From Pohlia nutans (Eukaryota > Streptophyta > Bryopsida > Bryales > Mniaceae), in NCBI GenBank assembly GCA_022496805.1, contig CM040104.1, positions 7,353,650-7,417,649 on the forward strand: a stretch of 64,000 bases of DNA, in the 5' to 3' direction. Under the pieces are notes generated by a model that saw nothing but the letters and a program-made list of their open reading frames with translations, was not told where the DNA came from and made no database searches. Made by a program: the position numbers and the translations under genes. Position 1 is the first letter of the stretch. Each line of letters opens with the position of its first letter. Of the stretch, positions 36,901 through 52,657 are shown piece after piece.

Positions 36901-39900
36901 ATAAGGCATGTGATTTATATTACATACTGCCTTATAAATATATCTCTAGCTAAAACAACTATAGAATATGCCTTTCACGATGTACTACCATCATCCAAAT
37001 GATATAACGCCTGTGTTTTATATTAGATACAGCCATATAAATATATCTCTAGCCCAATCAACTATCGAATACGCCTTTCACGATGTACTTCAATCTTCTA
37101 AATGATATAACGCATGTGTTATATATTAGATACTACCATATAAATATATCATTAGCTGAATTAACTATGGTATATGACTTTTACGATGTACTACCATCAT
37201 CCAAATGATATCACGCATGTGTTTTATATAAGATACTACCATATAAATATATCTTTAGCTATATCAACTATGGAATATGCCTTTCACGATGTACTATCAT
37301 CTTCCAAATGATATCACGCATGTGTTTTATATTAGATACTACCATATAAATATATGTTTAGCTGAAACAACTATGGAATATGCCTTTCACGATGTACTAC
37401 CATCATCCAAATGATATCACGCATGTGATTTATATTAGATTATACCATATAAATATCTCTTTAGCTGAAACAACTGTGGAATATGCCTTTCACGATGTAC
37501 TACCAACATCCAAATTATATAACGCATGTGTTTTATATTAGATACTGCCATATAAATATAACTCTAGCTAAATCAACTATGGAATATGCCTCTCACGATG
37601 TACTACCATCATCCTGATGATCTAACGCATGTGTTTTATATAAGTTACTACCATATAAATATATCTCTAGCTCAAGCAACTATGGAATATGCCTTTCACG
37701 ATGTACTAGCATCATCCAAATGATATGACGCATGTGTTTAACATTAGATACTACCATGTATATATATCTTTAGCAAATATAACTATAGAATATGCCTTTC
37801 TCGACGTACTACCATCATCCACATGATATAACGCCTGTGTTTTATATTAGATACAGCCATATAAATATATCTCTAGCCCAATCAACTATCGAATACGCCT
37901 TTCACGATGTACTTCAATCTTCTAAATGATATACCGCATGTGTTTTATATTAGATACTACCATATAAATATATCATTAGCTGAAACAACTATGGTATATG
38001 ACTTTTACGATGTACTACCATCATCCAAATGATATCAAGCATGTGTTTTATATTAGATACTACCATATAAATATATCTTTAGCTGAATTAACTATGGAAT
38101 ATGCCTTTCACGATGTACTACCAGCATCAAAAAGATATGACGCATGTGTTTTATATTAGATATTACCATATAAATATATCTTTACCTGAAACAACTATGG
38201 AATATGCCTTTCACGATGTACTAGCATCATCCAAATGATATCACGCATGTGTTTTATATTAGATACTACCATATAAATATATCTTTAGATGAAACAACTA
38301 CGGAATATGCCTTTCATGATGTATTACCATCATCCAAATGATATAACGCATGTGTTTTATTTTTGATACTGCCATCTAAATCTACCTCAAGCTAAATCAA
38401 CTATGGAATATGCTTTTCACGTTGTACTACCATCATCCAAATGATATAACGCATGTGTTTTATATAAGATACTACCATATAAATATATCTTTAGCTGAAA
38501 CAACTATGGAATATGCCTTTCACGATGTACTACCATCATCCAAATGATATATGTCATGTGTTTTATATAAGATACTACTATATAAATATATTTTTATCTG
38601 AAACAAATATGGAATATGCCTTTCACGATGTACTACCATCATCCAAATGATATAACGCATGTGTATTATATTAGATACTACCATATAAATCTATCTCTAT
38701 CTAATACAACTATGGAATATGCCTTTCAAAATATACTACCATCATCCAAATCATATGACGTATGTGTTTAACATTAGATACTACCATGTATATACATCTT
38801 TAGCAAATATAACTATAGAGTATGCCTTTCTCGACGTACTACCATCATCCACAAGATATAACGCATGTGTTTTATATTAGATACAGCCATATAATTATAT
38901 CTCTAGCCCAATCAACTATCGAATACGCCTTTCACGATGTACTTCAATCTTCTAAATGATATAACGCATGTGTTTTATATTAGATACTACCATATAAATA
39001 TTTCATTAGCTGAAAAAACTATGGTATATGACTTTTACGATGTACTACCATCATCCAAATGATATCACGCATGTGTTTTATATTACATACTACCATATAA
39101 ATATATCTTTAGCTATATCAACTATGGAATATGCCTTTCACGATGTACTATCATCATCCAAATGATATGACGCATGTGTTTTATATTAGATACTACCATA
39201 TAAATATATCTTTAGCTGAAACAACTATGGAATATGCCTTTCACGATGTACTACCATCATCCAAATGATATCACGCATGTGTTTTATATTAGATACTACC
39301 ATATAAATAACTCTTTCGCTGAAACAACTGTGGAATATGCCTTTCACGATGTACTACCATCATCCAAATTATATAACGCATGTGTTTTATATTAGATACT
39401 GCCATATAAATATATCTCTAGCTAAATCAACTATGGAATATGCCTCTCACGATGTACTACCATCACCCAAATGATATAACGCATGTGTTTTATATTAGAT
39501 ACTGCCATATAAATATGTCTCTAGTTGAATCAACTATGCAATAGGCCTTTCAAGATGTACTACGATCATCCAAATGATATAACGCATGTGATTTATATTA
39601 CATACTGCCTTATAAATATATCTCTAGCTAAAACAACTATAGAATATCCCTTTCACGATGTACTACCATCATCCAAATGATATAACGCATGTGTTTTATA
39701 TAAGATAATTCCATATAAATATATCTCTAGCTAAAACAACCATGGAATGTGCCATTTACGCTGTACTACAATCATCCAAATGATATAACGCATGTGTTTT
39801 ATATTAGATACTACCATAAAAACATGTCTTTAGCTGAAACAACTATAAAATATGCCTTTCACGATGTACTACCATCATCAAAATGATATGACGCATGTGT

Positions 39901-41600
39901 TTTATATTAGATATTACCTTATAAATATATCTTTAGCTGAAACAACTATGGAATATGCCTTACACGATGTACTACCATCAAGCAAATGATATAACGCATG
40001 TGTTTTATATTAGATACTACCATATAAATATATCTTTAGCTGAAACAACTATGGAATATGCCTTTCATGATGCACTTCGATCATCCAAATGATATCACGC
40101 ATGTGTTCTATATTAGATACTACCATATAAATATATCCTTAGCTGAAACAACTAGAAAATAATCCTTTATCGATGTACTACCATCATCCAAATGATATCA
40201 CGCATGTGTTTTATATTAGATACTACCATATAAATATATCTTTAGCTGAAGCAACCATGTAATATGCCTCTTACGACGTACTACCAGCATCAAAATGATA
40301 TGACGCATGTGTTTTATATTAGATATTACTATATAAATATATCTCTAGCTGAAACAACTATGGAATATGCCTTTCACGATATACTACCATCATCAAAATG
40401 ATATAACACATGTGTTATATATTAGATACTACCATATAAATATATCTTTAGCAAAAACAACTATGGAATATGCCTTTCACGATGTAATACCATCATCCAA
40501 ATGATATAACTCATGTGTTTTATATTAAATACTACCATACAAATATATCATTACCCGAAACAACTATGGAATATGCCTTTCACGATGTACTACCATCATC
40601 CAAATGATATCACGCATGTGTTTTATATTAGATACTACCATATAAATATATCTTTAGCTGAAACAACTACGGAATATGCCTTTCACGATGTACTACCATC
40701 ATCCAAATGATATCAGGAATGTATTTTATATTAGATACTACCATAAAAATATATCTTTAGCTGAAACAACTACGGAATATGCCTTTGAGGATGTACTACC
40801 ATCATCCAAATGATATAACGCATGTGTTTTATATTAGATACAACCATATAAATATATCTTTATCGGAAACAACTTTGGAATATGCCTTTCACGATGTAAT
40901 ACCATCATCCAAATGATATAACGCATGTGTTTTATATTAGATACTACCATACAAATATATCTTTAGCCGAAACAACTATGGAATATGCCTTTCACGAAGT
41001 ACTACCATCATCCAAATGAAATAACGCATGTGTTTTACATTAAATACTCCCATATAAATATATCTTTAGCTGAAACAACCATATAATATGCCTTTCACGA
41101 TGTACTACCATCATCCGAATGATATGACGCATGTGTTTTTTATAAGATATTACCATAAAAATATATCTCTAGCTAAAACAACTATGGAATATCCCTTTCA
41201 CGATGTACTACCATCATGCTAATGATATCACGCATGTGTTATATATTAGATACTACCATATAAATATATCTTTAGCGGAAACAACTATGGAATATGCCTT
41301 TGACAATGTTCTACCATCATCCAGATGATATCACGCATGTGTTTTATATTAGATACTACCAGATAAATATATCTTTAGCTGAAACAACTGTGGAATACGC
41401 CTTTCACGATGTACTACCATCATCCAAATGATATCACGCATGTGTTTTATATAAGATACTACCATATAAATATATCTTTAGCTGAAACAACTATGGAATA
41501 TGCCTTTCACGATGTACTACCATCATCCAAATGATATATGACATGTGTTTTATATAAGATACTACCATATAAATATATTTTTATCTGAAACAACTATGGA
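33911..41600. repeat. Satellite segment, downstream copy of 23510-31200
   Basis: Starts within a monomer at about 33910, where the left flank stops matching. It differs from the upstream copy by scattered substitutions, for example GCTGAAACAATTGTGG at 36537 where copies 1 and 2 have GCTGAACAACTGTGG. It contains one copy of a ten-monomer block that is doubled upstream (30.2-32.1 kb). Confidence 0.88.
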
Positions 41601-44600
41601 ATATGCCTTTCACGATGTACTACCATCATCCAAATGATATAACGCATGTGTTTTATATTAGATACTACCATATAAATCTATCTCTATCTAATACAACTAT
41701 GGAATATGCCTTTCACGATATACTACCATCATCCAAATGATATAACGCATGTGTTTAACATTAGATACTACCATGTATATACATCTTTAGCAAATATAAC
41801 TATAGAGTATGCCTTTCTCGACGTACTACCATCATCCACAAGATATAACGCCTGTGTTTTATATTAGATACAGCCATATAAATATATCTCTAGCCCAATC
41901 AACTATCGAATACGCCTTTCACGATCTACTTCAATCTTCTAAATGATATAACGCATGTGTTTTATATTAGATACTACCATATAAATATATCATTAGCTGA
42001 AACTACTATGGTATATGACTTTTACGATGTACTACCATCATCCAAATGATATCACGCATGTGTTTTATATAAGATACTACCATATAAATATATCTTTAGC
42101 TATATCAACTATGGAATATGCCTTTCACGATGTACTATCATCATCCAAATGATATCACGCATGTGTTTTATATTAGATACTACGATATCAATATATCTTT
42201 AGCTGAAACAACTATGGAATATGCCTTTCACGATGTAATACAATCATCCAATTGATATAACGCATGTGTTTTATATTTGATATTGCCATCTGAATATACC
42301 TCAAGCTAAATCAACTATGGAATATGCCTTTCACGTTGTACTACCATTATCCAAATGATATAACGCATGTGTTTTATATTAGATAATTCCATATAAATAC
42401 ATCTCTAGCTAAAACAACCATTGAATATGCCTTTCATGCTGTACTGCCATCATCCAAATGATATAAAGCATGTGTTTTATATTAGATACTACCATATAAA
42501 TATATCTTTAGCTGAAACTACAATGGAATATGCCTTTCACGAATACTACCATCATCCAAATGATATAACGCAAGTATTTTATATTAGATACTGCCATCTA
42601 AATATATCTCTAGCTCAATCAACTATGGAATAAGCCTTTTACGTTGTACTACCATCATCCAAATGATATAACGCATGTTTTTTATATTAGATACTGCCAT
42701 ATAAATATATTTCTAGCGAAAACAACTATGGAATATGCCTTTCACGATGTACTACCATCATCCAAATGATATAACGCATGTGTTTTATATTAGATACTGC
42801 CATATAAATCTATCTCTATCTGATACAACTATGGAATATGCCTTTTACGATATACTACCATCATCCAAATGATATGACGCATGTGTTTAATATTAGATAC
42901 TACCATGTATATACATCTTTAGCAAATATAACTATAGAGTATGCCTTTCTCGACGTACTACCATCATCCACAAGATATAACGCCTGTGTTTTATATTAGA
43001 TACAGCCATATAAATATATCTCTAGCCCAATCAACTATCGAATACGCCTTTCACGATGTACTTCAATCTTCTAAATGATATAACGCATGTGTTTTATATT
43101 AGATACTACCATATAAATATATCATTAGCTGAAACAACTATGGAATATGCCTTTCACGATGTACTACCATCAAGCAAATGATATAACGCATGTGTTTTAT
43201 ATTAGATACTACCATATAAATATATCTTTAGCTGAAACAACTATGGAATATGCCTTTCATGATGCACTTCGATCATCCAAATGATATCACACATGTGTTT
43301 TATATTAGATACTACCGTATAAATATATCCTTAGCTGAAACAACTAGAAAATAATCCTTTCACGATGTACTACCATCATCCAAATGATATCACACATGTG
43401 TTCTATATTAGATACTACCGTATAAATATATCCTTAGCTGAAACAACTAGAAAATAATCCTTTCACGATGTACTACCATCATCCAAATGATATCACGCAT
43501 GTGTTTTATATTAGATACTACCATATAAATATATCTTTAGCTGAAGCAACCATGTAATATGCCTTTTACGACGTACCACCAGCATCAAAATGATATGACG
43601 CATGTGTTTTATATTAGATATTACCATATAAATATATCTCTAGCTGAAACAACTATGGAATATGCCTTTCACGATATACTACCATCATCAAAATGATATA
43701 ACACATGTGTTATATATTAGATACTACCATATAAATATATCTTTAGCAAAAACAACTATGGAATATGCCTTTCACGATGTAATACCATCATCCAAATGAT
43801 ATAACTCATGTGTTTTATATTAAATACTACCATACAAATATATCTTTACCCGAAACAACTATGGAATATGCCTTTCACGATGTACTACCATCATCCAAAT
43901 GATATCACGCATGTGTTTTATATTAGATACTACAATATAAATATATCTTTAGCTGAAACAACTACGGAATATGCCTTTCAGGATGTACTACCATCATCCA
44001 AATGGTATCAGGAATGTGTTTTATATTAGATACTACCATATAATTATATCTTTAGCTGAAACAACTACGGAATATGCCTTTGAGGATGTACTACCATCAT
44101 CCAAATGATATAACGCATGTGTTTTATATTAGATACTACCATATAAATATATCTTTAGCGGAAACAACTTTGGAATATGCCTTTCACGATGTAATACCAT
44201 CATCCAAATGATATAACGCATGTGTTTTATATTAGATACTACCATACAAATATATCTTTAGCCGAAACAACTATGGAATATGCCTTTCACGATTTACTAC
44301 CATCATCCAAATGATATAACGCATGTGTTTTATATTAAATACTCCCATATAAATATATCTTTAGCTGAAACAACCATATAATATGCCTTTCACGATGTAG
44401 TACCATCATCCGAATGATATGACGCATGTGTTTTATATAAGATATTACCATAAAAATATATCTCTAGCTAAAACAACTATGGAATATCCCTTTCACGATG
44501 TACTACCATCATCCATATGATATCACGCATGTGTTATATATTAGATACTACCATATAAAAATATCTTTAGCGTATACAACTATGGAATATGCCTTTCACG

Positions 44601-47010
44601 ATGTACTACCATCACCCAAATGATATCACGCATGTGTTTTATATTAGATACTACGATATCAATATATCTTTAGCTGAAACAACTATGGAATATGCCTTTC
44701 ACGATGTACTACAATAATCCAACTGATATAACGCATGTGTTTTATATTTGATATTGCCATCTGAATATACCTCAAGCTAAATCAACTATGGAATATGCCT
44801 TTCACATTGTACTACCATTATCCAAATGATATAACGCATGTGTTTTATATTAGATAATTCCATATAAATACATCTCTAGCTAAAACAACCATTGAATATG
44901 CCTTTCATGCTGTTCTGCCATCATCCAAATGATATAACGCATGTGTTTTATATTAGATACTACCATATAAATATATCTTTAGCTGAAACTACAATGGAAT
45001 ATGCCTTTCACGAATACTACCATCATCCAAATGATATAACGCAAGTATTTTATATTAGATACTGCCATCTAAATATATCTCTAGCTCAATCAACTATGGA
45101 ATAAGCCTTTTACGTTGTACTACCATCATCCAAATGATATAACGCATGTGTTTTATATTAGATACTGCCATATAAATATATTTCTAGCGAAAACAACTAT
45201 GGAATATGCCTTTCACGATGTACTTCCATCATCCAAATGATATAATGCATGTGTTTTTTATTAGATACTACCATATAAATATATCTTTAGCTGAAACAAC
45301 TGTGGAATATGCCTTTCACGATGTACTACCATCATCCAAATGATATCACGCACGTGTTTTATATAAGATAATACTATATAAATATATCTTTAGCTGAAAT
45401 AACTATGGAATATGCCTTTCACGATGTACTACCATCATCCAAATGATATATGACATGTGTTTTATATAAGATACTACCATATAAATATATTTTTATATGA
45501 AACAACTATGGAATATGCCTTTCACGATGTACTACCATCATCCAAATGATATAACGCATGTGTTTTATATTAGATACTACCATATAAATCTATCTCTATC
45601 TAATACAACTATGGAATATGCCTTTCACGATATACTACCATCGTCCAAATGATATGACGCATGTGTTTAACATTAGATACTACCATGTATATATATCTTT
45701 AGCAAATATAACTACAGAATTTGCCTTTCTCGACGTACTACCATCATCCACATGATATAACGCCTGTGTTTTATATTAGATACAGCCATATAAATATATC
45801 TCTAGCCCTATCTACTATCGAATACGCCTTTCACGATGTACTTCAATCTTCTAAATGATATAACGCATGTGTTTTATATTAGATACTACCATATAAATAT
45901 ATCATTAGCTGAAACAACTATGGTATATGACTTTTACGATGTACTACTATCATCCAAATGATATCACGCATGTGTTTTATATAAGATACTACCATGTAAA
46001 TATATCTTTAGCTACATCAACTATGGAATATGCCTTTCACGATGTACTATCATCATCCAAAAGATATAACGCATGTGTTTTATATTAGATACTACCATAT
46101 AAATATATCTTTAGCTGAAACAACTATGGAATATGCCTTTCGCGATGTACTACCATCATCCAAAATATATAACGCATGTGTTTTATATTAGATACTGCAA
46201 TATAAATATATCTCTAGCTAAATCAACTATGGAATATGCCACTCACGATGTACTACCATCATCCTGATGATCTAACGCATGTGTTTTATATAAGATACTA
46301 CCATATAAATATATCTCTGGCTCAAGCAACTATGGAATTTGCCTTTCACGATGTACTACCATCATCCAAATGATATAACGCATGTGTTTTATATTAGATG
46401 CTGCCATATAAATATAACTCTAGTTGAATCAACTATGCAATAGGCCTTTCAGGATGTACTACGATCATCCAAATGATATGACGCATGTGATTTATATTAC
46501 ATACTGCCTTATAAATATATCTCTAGCTAAAACAACTATAGAATATCCTTTTCAAGCTGTACTACAATCATCCAAATGATATAACGCATGTGTTTTATAT
46601 TAGATATTACCTTATAAATATATCTTTAGCTGAAACAACTATGGAAAATGCCTTTCACGATGTACTACCATCAAGCAAATGATATAACGCATGTGTTTTA
46701 TATTAGATACTACCATATAAATATATCTTTAGCTGAAACAACTATGGAATATGCCTTTCATGATGCACTTCGATCATCCAAATGATATCACGCATGTGTT
46801 CTATATTAGATACTACCATATAAATATATCCTTGTTGAAACAACTAGAAAATACTCCTTTCACGATGTACTACCATCATCCAAATGATATCACGCATGTG
46901 TTTTATATTAGATACTACCATATAAATATATCTTTAGCTGAAGCAACCATGTAATATGCCTTTTACGACGTACTACCAGCATCAAATTGATATGACGCAT
47001 GTGTTTTATA

Positions 47011-50000
47011 TTAGATATTACGATATAAATATATCTCTAGCTGAAACAACTATGGAGTATGCCTTTCACGATATACTACCATCATCAAAATGATATAACA
47101 CATGTGTTATATATTCGATACTAATATATAAATATATCTTTAGCAAAAACAACTATGGAATATGCCTTTCACGATGTAATACCATCATCCAAATGATATA
47201 ACTCATGTGTTTTATATAAAATACTACCATACAAATATATCTTTACCCGAAACAACTATGGAATATGCCTTTCACGATGTACTACCATCATCCAAATGAT
47301 ATCAGGAATGTGTTTTATATTAGATACTACCATATAAATATATCTTTAGCTGAAACAACTACGGAATATGCCTTTGAGGATGTACTACCATCATCCAAAT
47401 GATATAACGCATGTGTTTTATATTAGATACTACCATATAAATATATCTTTAGCGGAAACAACTTTGGAATATGCCTTTCACGATGTAATACCATCATCCA
47501 AATGATATAACGCATGTGTTTTACATTAAATACTCCCATATAAATATATCTTTAGCTGAAACAACCATGTAATATGCCTTTCACGATGTACTACCATCAT
47601 CAAAATGATATGACGCATGTGTTCTATTTTAGATATTAACATATAAATATATCTCTAGCTGAGACATCTATGGAATATGCCTTTCACGATGTACTACGAT
47701 CATCAAAATGATATAACGCATGTGTTTTATAATAGATACTACGATATAAATATATCTTTAGCAAAAACAACTATGGAATATGCCTTTCACGATGTACTAC
47801 CATCATCCAAATAATATAACATATGTGTTTTATATCAGATAATTCTATATAAATATATCTCTAGCAAAAACGACCACGGAATATGCCTTTCACGGTGTAC
47901 TACCATCATCCAAATGATATAACGCATGTGTTTTATATCAGATACTACCATATAAATATATCTTTAGCTGAAACAACTATGAAATATGCCTTTCACAATG
48001 TACTACCATCATCCAAATGATATCACGCATGTGAATAATATTAGATACTACCATCTAAATATATGTCTAGCTAGAACAACTATGGAATATGCCTTTCACG
48101 TTGTACTACCATCATCCAAATGATATAATGCATGTGTTTTATATTAGATACTACTATATAAATATATCTCTAGCTGAAACAACTATGGAATATTCCTTTC
48201 ACGATGTAGTACCATCATCAAAATGTTATGACGCATGTGTTTTATATTAGATATTACCATCTAATTATATCTCTAGCTAAATCAATTATGGAATATGCCT
48301 TTCATGTTGTACAACCATCATCCAAATGATATAACGCATGTGTTTTATATTAGATACTACCATATAAATATATCTTCAGCAAAAACAACTATGGAATATG
48401 CCTTTCACGATGTACTACCATTATCCAAATGATATAACTCATGTGTTTTATATTAGATACTACCATATAAATATATCTTTAGCTGAAACAACTACGGAAT
48501 ATGCCTTTCAGGATGCACTACCATCATCCAAATGATATCACTCATGTGTTTTATATTCGATACTACCATATAAATATGTCTTTAGCTGAAACAACTATAG
48601 AATATGCCTTTCAGGATGTACTACCATCATCCAAATGATATCACGCATGTGTTTTATATTAGATACTACCATATAAATATATCTCTATCTAAAACAACCA
48701 TGGAATATGCCCTTCACGATGTACTACCATCATCAAAATGATATGACGCATGTGTTTTATATTAGATATTACCATATAAATATATCTCTAGCTAAATCAA
48801 TTATGGAAAATGCCTTTCACGTTGTACAACCATCATCCAAATGATATAACGCATGTGTTTTATATTAAATACTCCCATATAAATATATCTTTAGCGGAAA
48901 CAACCAATGTAATATGCCTTTCACGATGTTCTTGCATCACCAAAATGATATGACGCAAGTGTTTTATATTAGATATTACCATATAAATATATCTTTAACG
49001 GAATTAACTATGGAATATGCCTTTCACTATGTACTACCATCATCCAAATGATATCACGCATTTGTTTTTTTATGAGATACTACCATATAAATATATCTCT
49101 AGATGAAACAAGTATGGAATAGGCCTTTCACGATGTACTACCATCATGCAAATGATATAACGCATGTGTTTTATATTAGATACTACCATAGAAATATATC
49201 TTTACCCGAAACAACTATGGAATATGCCTTTCAGGATGTACTACCATCATGCAAATTATATCACGCATGTGTTTTATATTAGATACTACCATATAAATAT
49301 ATCTTTAGCAGAATTAACTATGGAATATGCCTTTCACGATGTACTACCATCATCCAAATGATATAACACATGTGTTTTATATCAGATACTACCATATAAA
49401 TATATCTTTAGCTGAAACAACTATGGAATATGCCTTTCACAATGTACTACCATCATCAAAATGATATGAGGCATGTGTTTTATATTAGATATTACCATAT
49501 AAATATATCTCTAGCTGAAACAACTATGGAATATCCCTTTCACGATGTACTACCATCATCAAAATGATATGACGCATGTGTTTTATATTAGATAATTCCA
49601 TATAAATATATCTCCATCTAAATTTACCATGGAATATGCCTTTCAAGATGTACTACCATCATCAAAATGATATGACGCATGTGTTTTATATTAGATATTA
49701 CCATATAAATATATCTCTAGCTGAAACAACTATGGAATTTCTTTTCACGATGTACTACCATCATCAAAATGATATGACGCATGTGTTTTATATTAGATAA
49801 TTCCATATAAATATATCTCTATCTAAATTAACCATGGAATATGCCTTTTAAGATGTACTACCATCATCAAAATGATATGACGCATGTGTTTTATATTAGA
49901 TATTACCATATAAATATATCTCTAGCTGAAACAACTATGGAATATCCGTTCACGATGTACTACCATCATCAAAATGATATGACGCATGTGTTTTTTATTA

Positions 50001-52657
50001 GATAATTCCATATAAATATATCTCTATCTAAATTTACCATGGAATATGCCTTTCAAGATGTACTACCATCTTCAAAATGATATGACGCATGTGTTTTATA
50101 TTAGATATTACCATATAAATATATCTCTAGCTGAAACAACTATGGAATATCCTTTTAACGATGTACTACCATCATCAAAATGATATGACGCATGTGTTTT
50201 ATATTAGATGATTCCATATAAATATATCTCTATCTAAATTAACCATGGAATATGCCTTTCACGATGTACTACCATCATCAAAATGATATGACGCATGTGT
50301 TTTATGTTAGATATTACCATATAAATATATCTCTAGCTGAAACAACTATGGAATATCTAGATGTACTACCATCATCCAAATGATATCACGCATGTGTTTT
50401 ATATTAGATACTACCATATAAATATATCTTTAGCTGAAACACGTATGGAATATGCCTTTCACGATTTACTACCATCATCCAAATAATATAACACATGTGT
50501 TTTATATCAGATAATTCGATATAAATATATCTCTAGCAAAAAAAACAATGGAATATGCCTTTCACGGTGTACTACCATCATCGAAATGATATAACGCATG
50601 TGTTTTATATCACATACTACCATATAAATATATCTTTAGCTGAAACAACTATGGAATATGCCTTTCACGATGTACTACCATCATCAAAATGATATAAGGC
50701 ATGTGTTTTATATTAGATATTACCATATAAATATATCTCTAGCTGAAACAACTATGGAATATCCCTTTCGCGATGTACTACCATCATCAAAATGATATGA
50801 CGCATGTGTTTTATATTAGATAATTCCATATAAATATATCTCTATCTAAATTAACCATGGAATATGCCTTTCACGATGTACTAACATCATCAAAATGATA
50901 TGACGCATGTGTTTAATATTAGATATTACCATATAAATATATCTCTAGCTGAAACAACTATGCAATATCTAGATGTACTACCATCATCCAAATGATATCA
51001 TGCATGTGTTTTATATTAGATACTACAATATAAATATATATCTTTAGCTGAAACAACTATGGAATATGCCTTTCACGATGTACTACCATCATGCAAATGA
51101 TATAACGCATGTGTTTTATATTAGATACTACCATATAAATATATCTTTAGCTGAAACAACTATGTAATATGCCTTTCATGATGTACTTCGATCATCCAAA
51201 TGATATAACCATGTGTTCTATATTAGATACTACCATATAAATATATCTTTAGCTGAAACAACTATAGAATAATCCTTTCACGATGTACTACCATCATCCA
51301 AATGATATCACGCATGTGTTTTATATTAGATACTGCTATCTTAATATATGTCTAGCTAAAACAACTATGGAATATGCCTTTCACGTTGTACTACCATCAT
51401 CCAAATGATATAATGCATGTGTTTAATATTAGATACTACCATATAAATATATCTCTAGCTGAAACAACCATGGAATATGCCTTTCACGATGTACTACCAT
51501 CATGCAAATGATATAACGCATGTGTTTTATATTAGATACTACCATATAAATATATCTTTAGCTGAAACAACTATGTTATATGCCTTTCATGATATACTTC
51601 GATCATCCAAATGATATCACGCATGTGTTTTATATTAGATACTACCATATAAATATATCTTTAGCACAATTAACTATGGAATATGCCTTTCACGATGTAC
51701 TTCCATCATCCAAATGATATCACGCATGTGTTTTATATAAGATACTACCATATAAATATATCTTTGGCTGAAGCAACCATGTAATATGCCTTTGACGATG
51801 TACTACCAGCATCAAAATGATATGACGCATGTGTTTTATATTAGATATTACCATATAAATATATCTCTAGCTGAAACAACTATGGAATATCTAGATGTAC
51901 TACCATCATCCAAATGATATCACGCATGTGTTTTATATTAGATACTACCATATAAATATATCTTTAGCTGAAACAACCATGTAATATGCCTTTCACGATG
52001 TACTACCATCATCCAAATGATATAACGCATGTGTTTTATATTAGATACTGCCATATAAATAAATCTCTAGTTGAAACAACTTTACAATAGGCCTTTCACT
52101 ATGTACTACCATCTTCCAACTGAATTAATGCATGTGTTTTATATTAGATCCTGCCATATAAATAAATCTCTAGCTAAAACAACTATGGAATATGCCTTTC
52201 ACGATGTACTACCATCATCTAAATGATATAACGCATGTGTATATTTTAGATACTGCCATATAAATATATCTTTAGCTCAATCAACTATGGAATATGCCTT
52301 TCACGATGTACTACAATCATCCAAATGATATAACGCATGTGTTTTATATTAGATACTGCTATATAAATATTTCATTGGCTGAAACAACTATGGAATGTGC
52401 CTTTCACGATGTACTGCCATCAACCAAATGATATAACGCATGTGTTTTATATTAGATACTGCCATATAAATATTTCTCTAGCTAAATCAACTATGGAATA
52501 TGTCATTCACGATGTACTACCATCATCCAAATGATATAACGCATGTGTTTTATATTAGATACTGCCATATAAATATATCTCTAGCTCAATCAACTATGGA
52601 ATATGCCTTTCACGATGTACTACCATCATCCAAATGATATATCGCATGTGTTTTATA
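47011..52657. repeat. 5,647-bp higher-order satellite unit, version 1
   Basis: From TTAGATATTACGATATAAAT at 47011 to the same landmark at 52658. About 55 monomers with a fixed order of marked variants (TAACATATAAATATATC, AATAATATTAG, TTTTTTTATGAG, TATCTAGATGTAC), repeated in the next version. Confidence 0.92.
49480..50345. repeat. Dimeric (206-bp) sub-structure within the higher-order unit
   Basis: Two monomer types alternate about four times. Type A is GATATTACC with GCTGAAACAACTATGGAATA, and type B is GATAATTCC with TATCTAAATTAACCATGG. The same alternation is in versions 2 (55.1-56.0 kb) and 4 (62.1-62.9 kb). Confidence 0.85.

Noticed and set aside
43808..44029. 73-codon frame and similar 63-78 codon frames across both arrays
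   Set aside because: All are satellite read-through; monomer length is not a multiple of three, and the same peptide recurs wherever stops happen to be lost.
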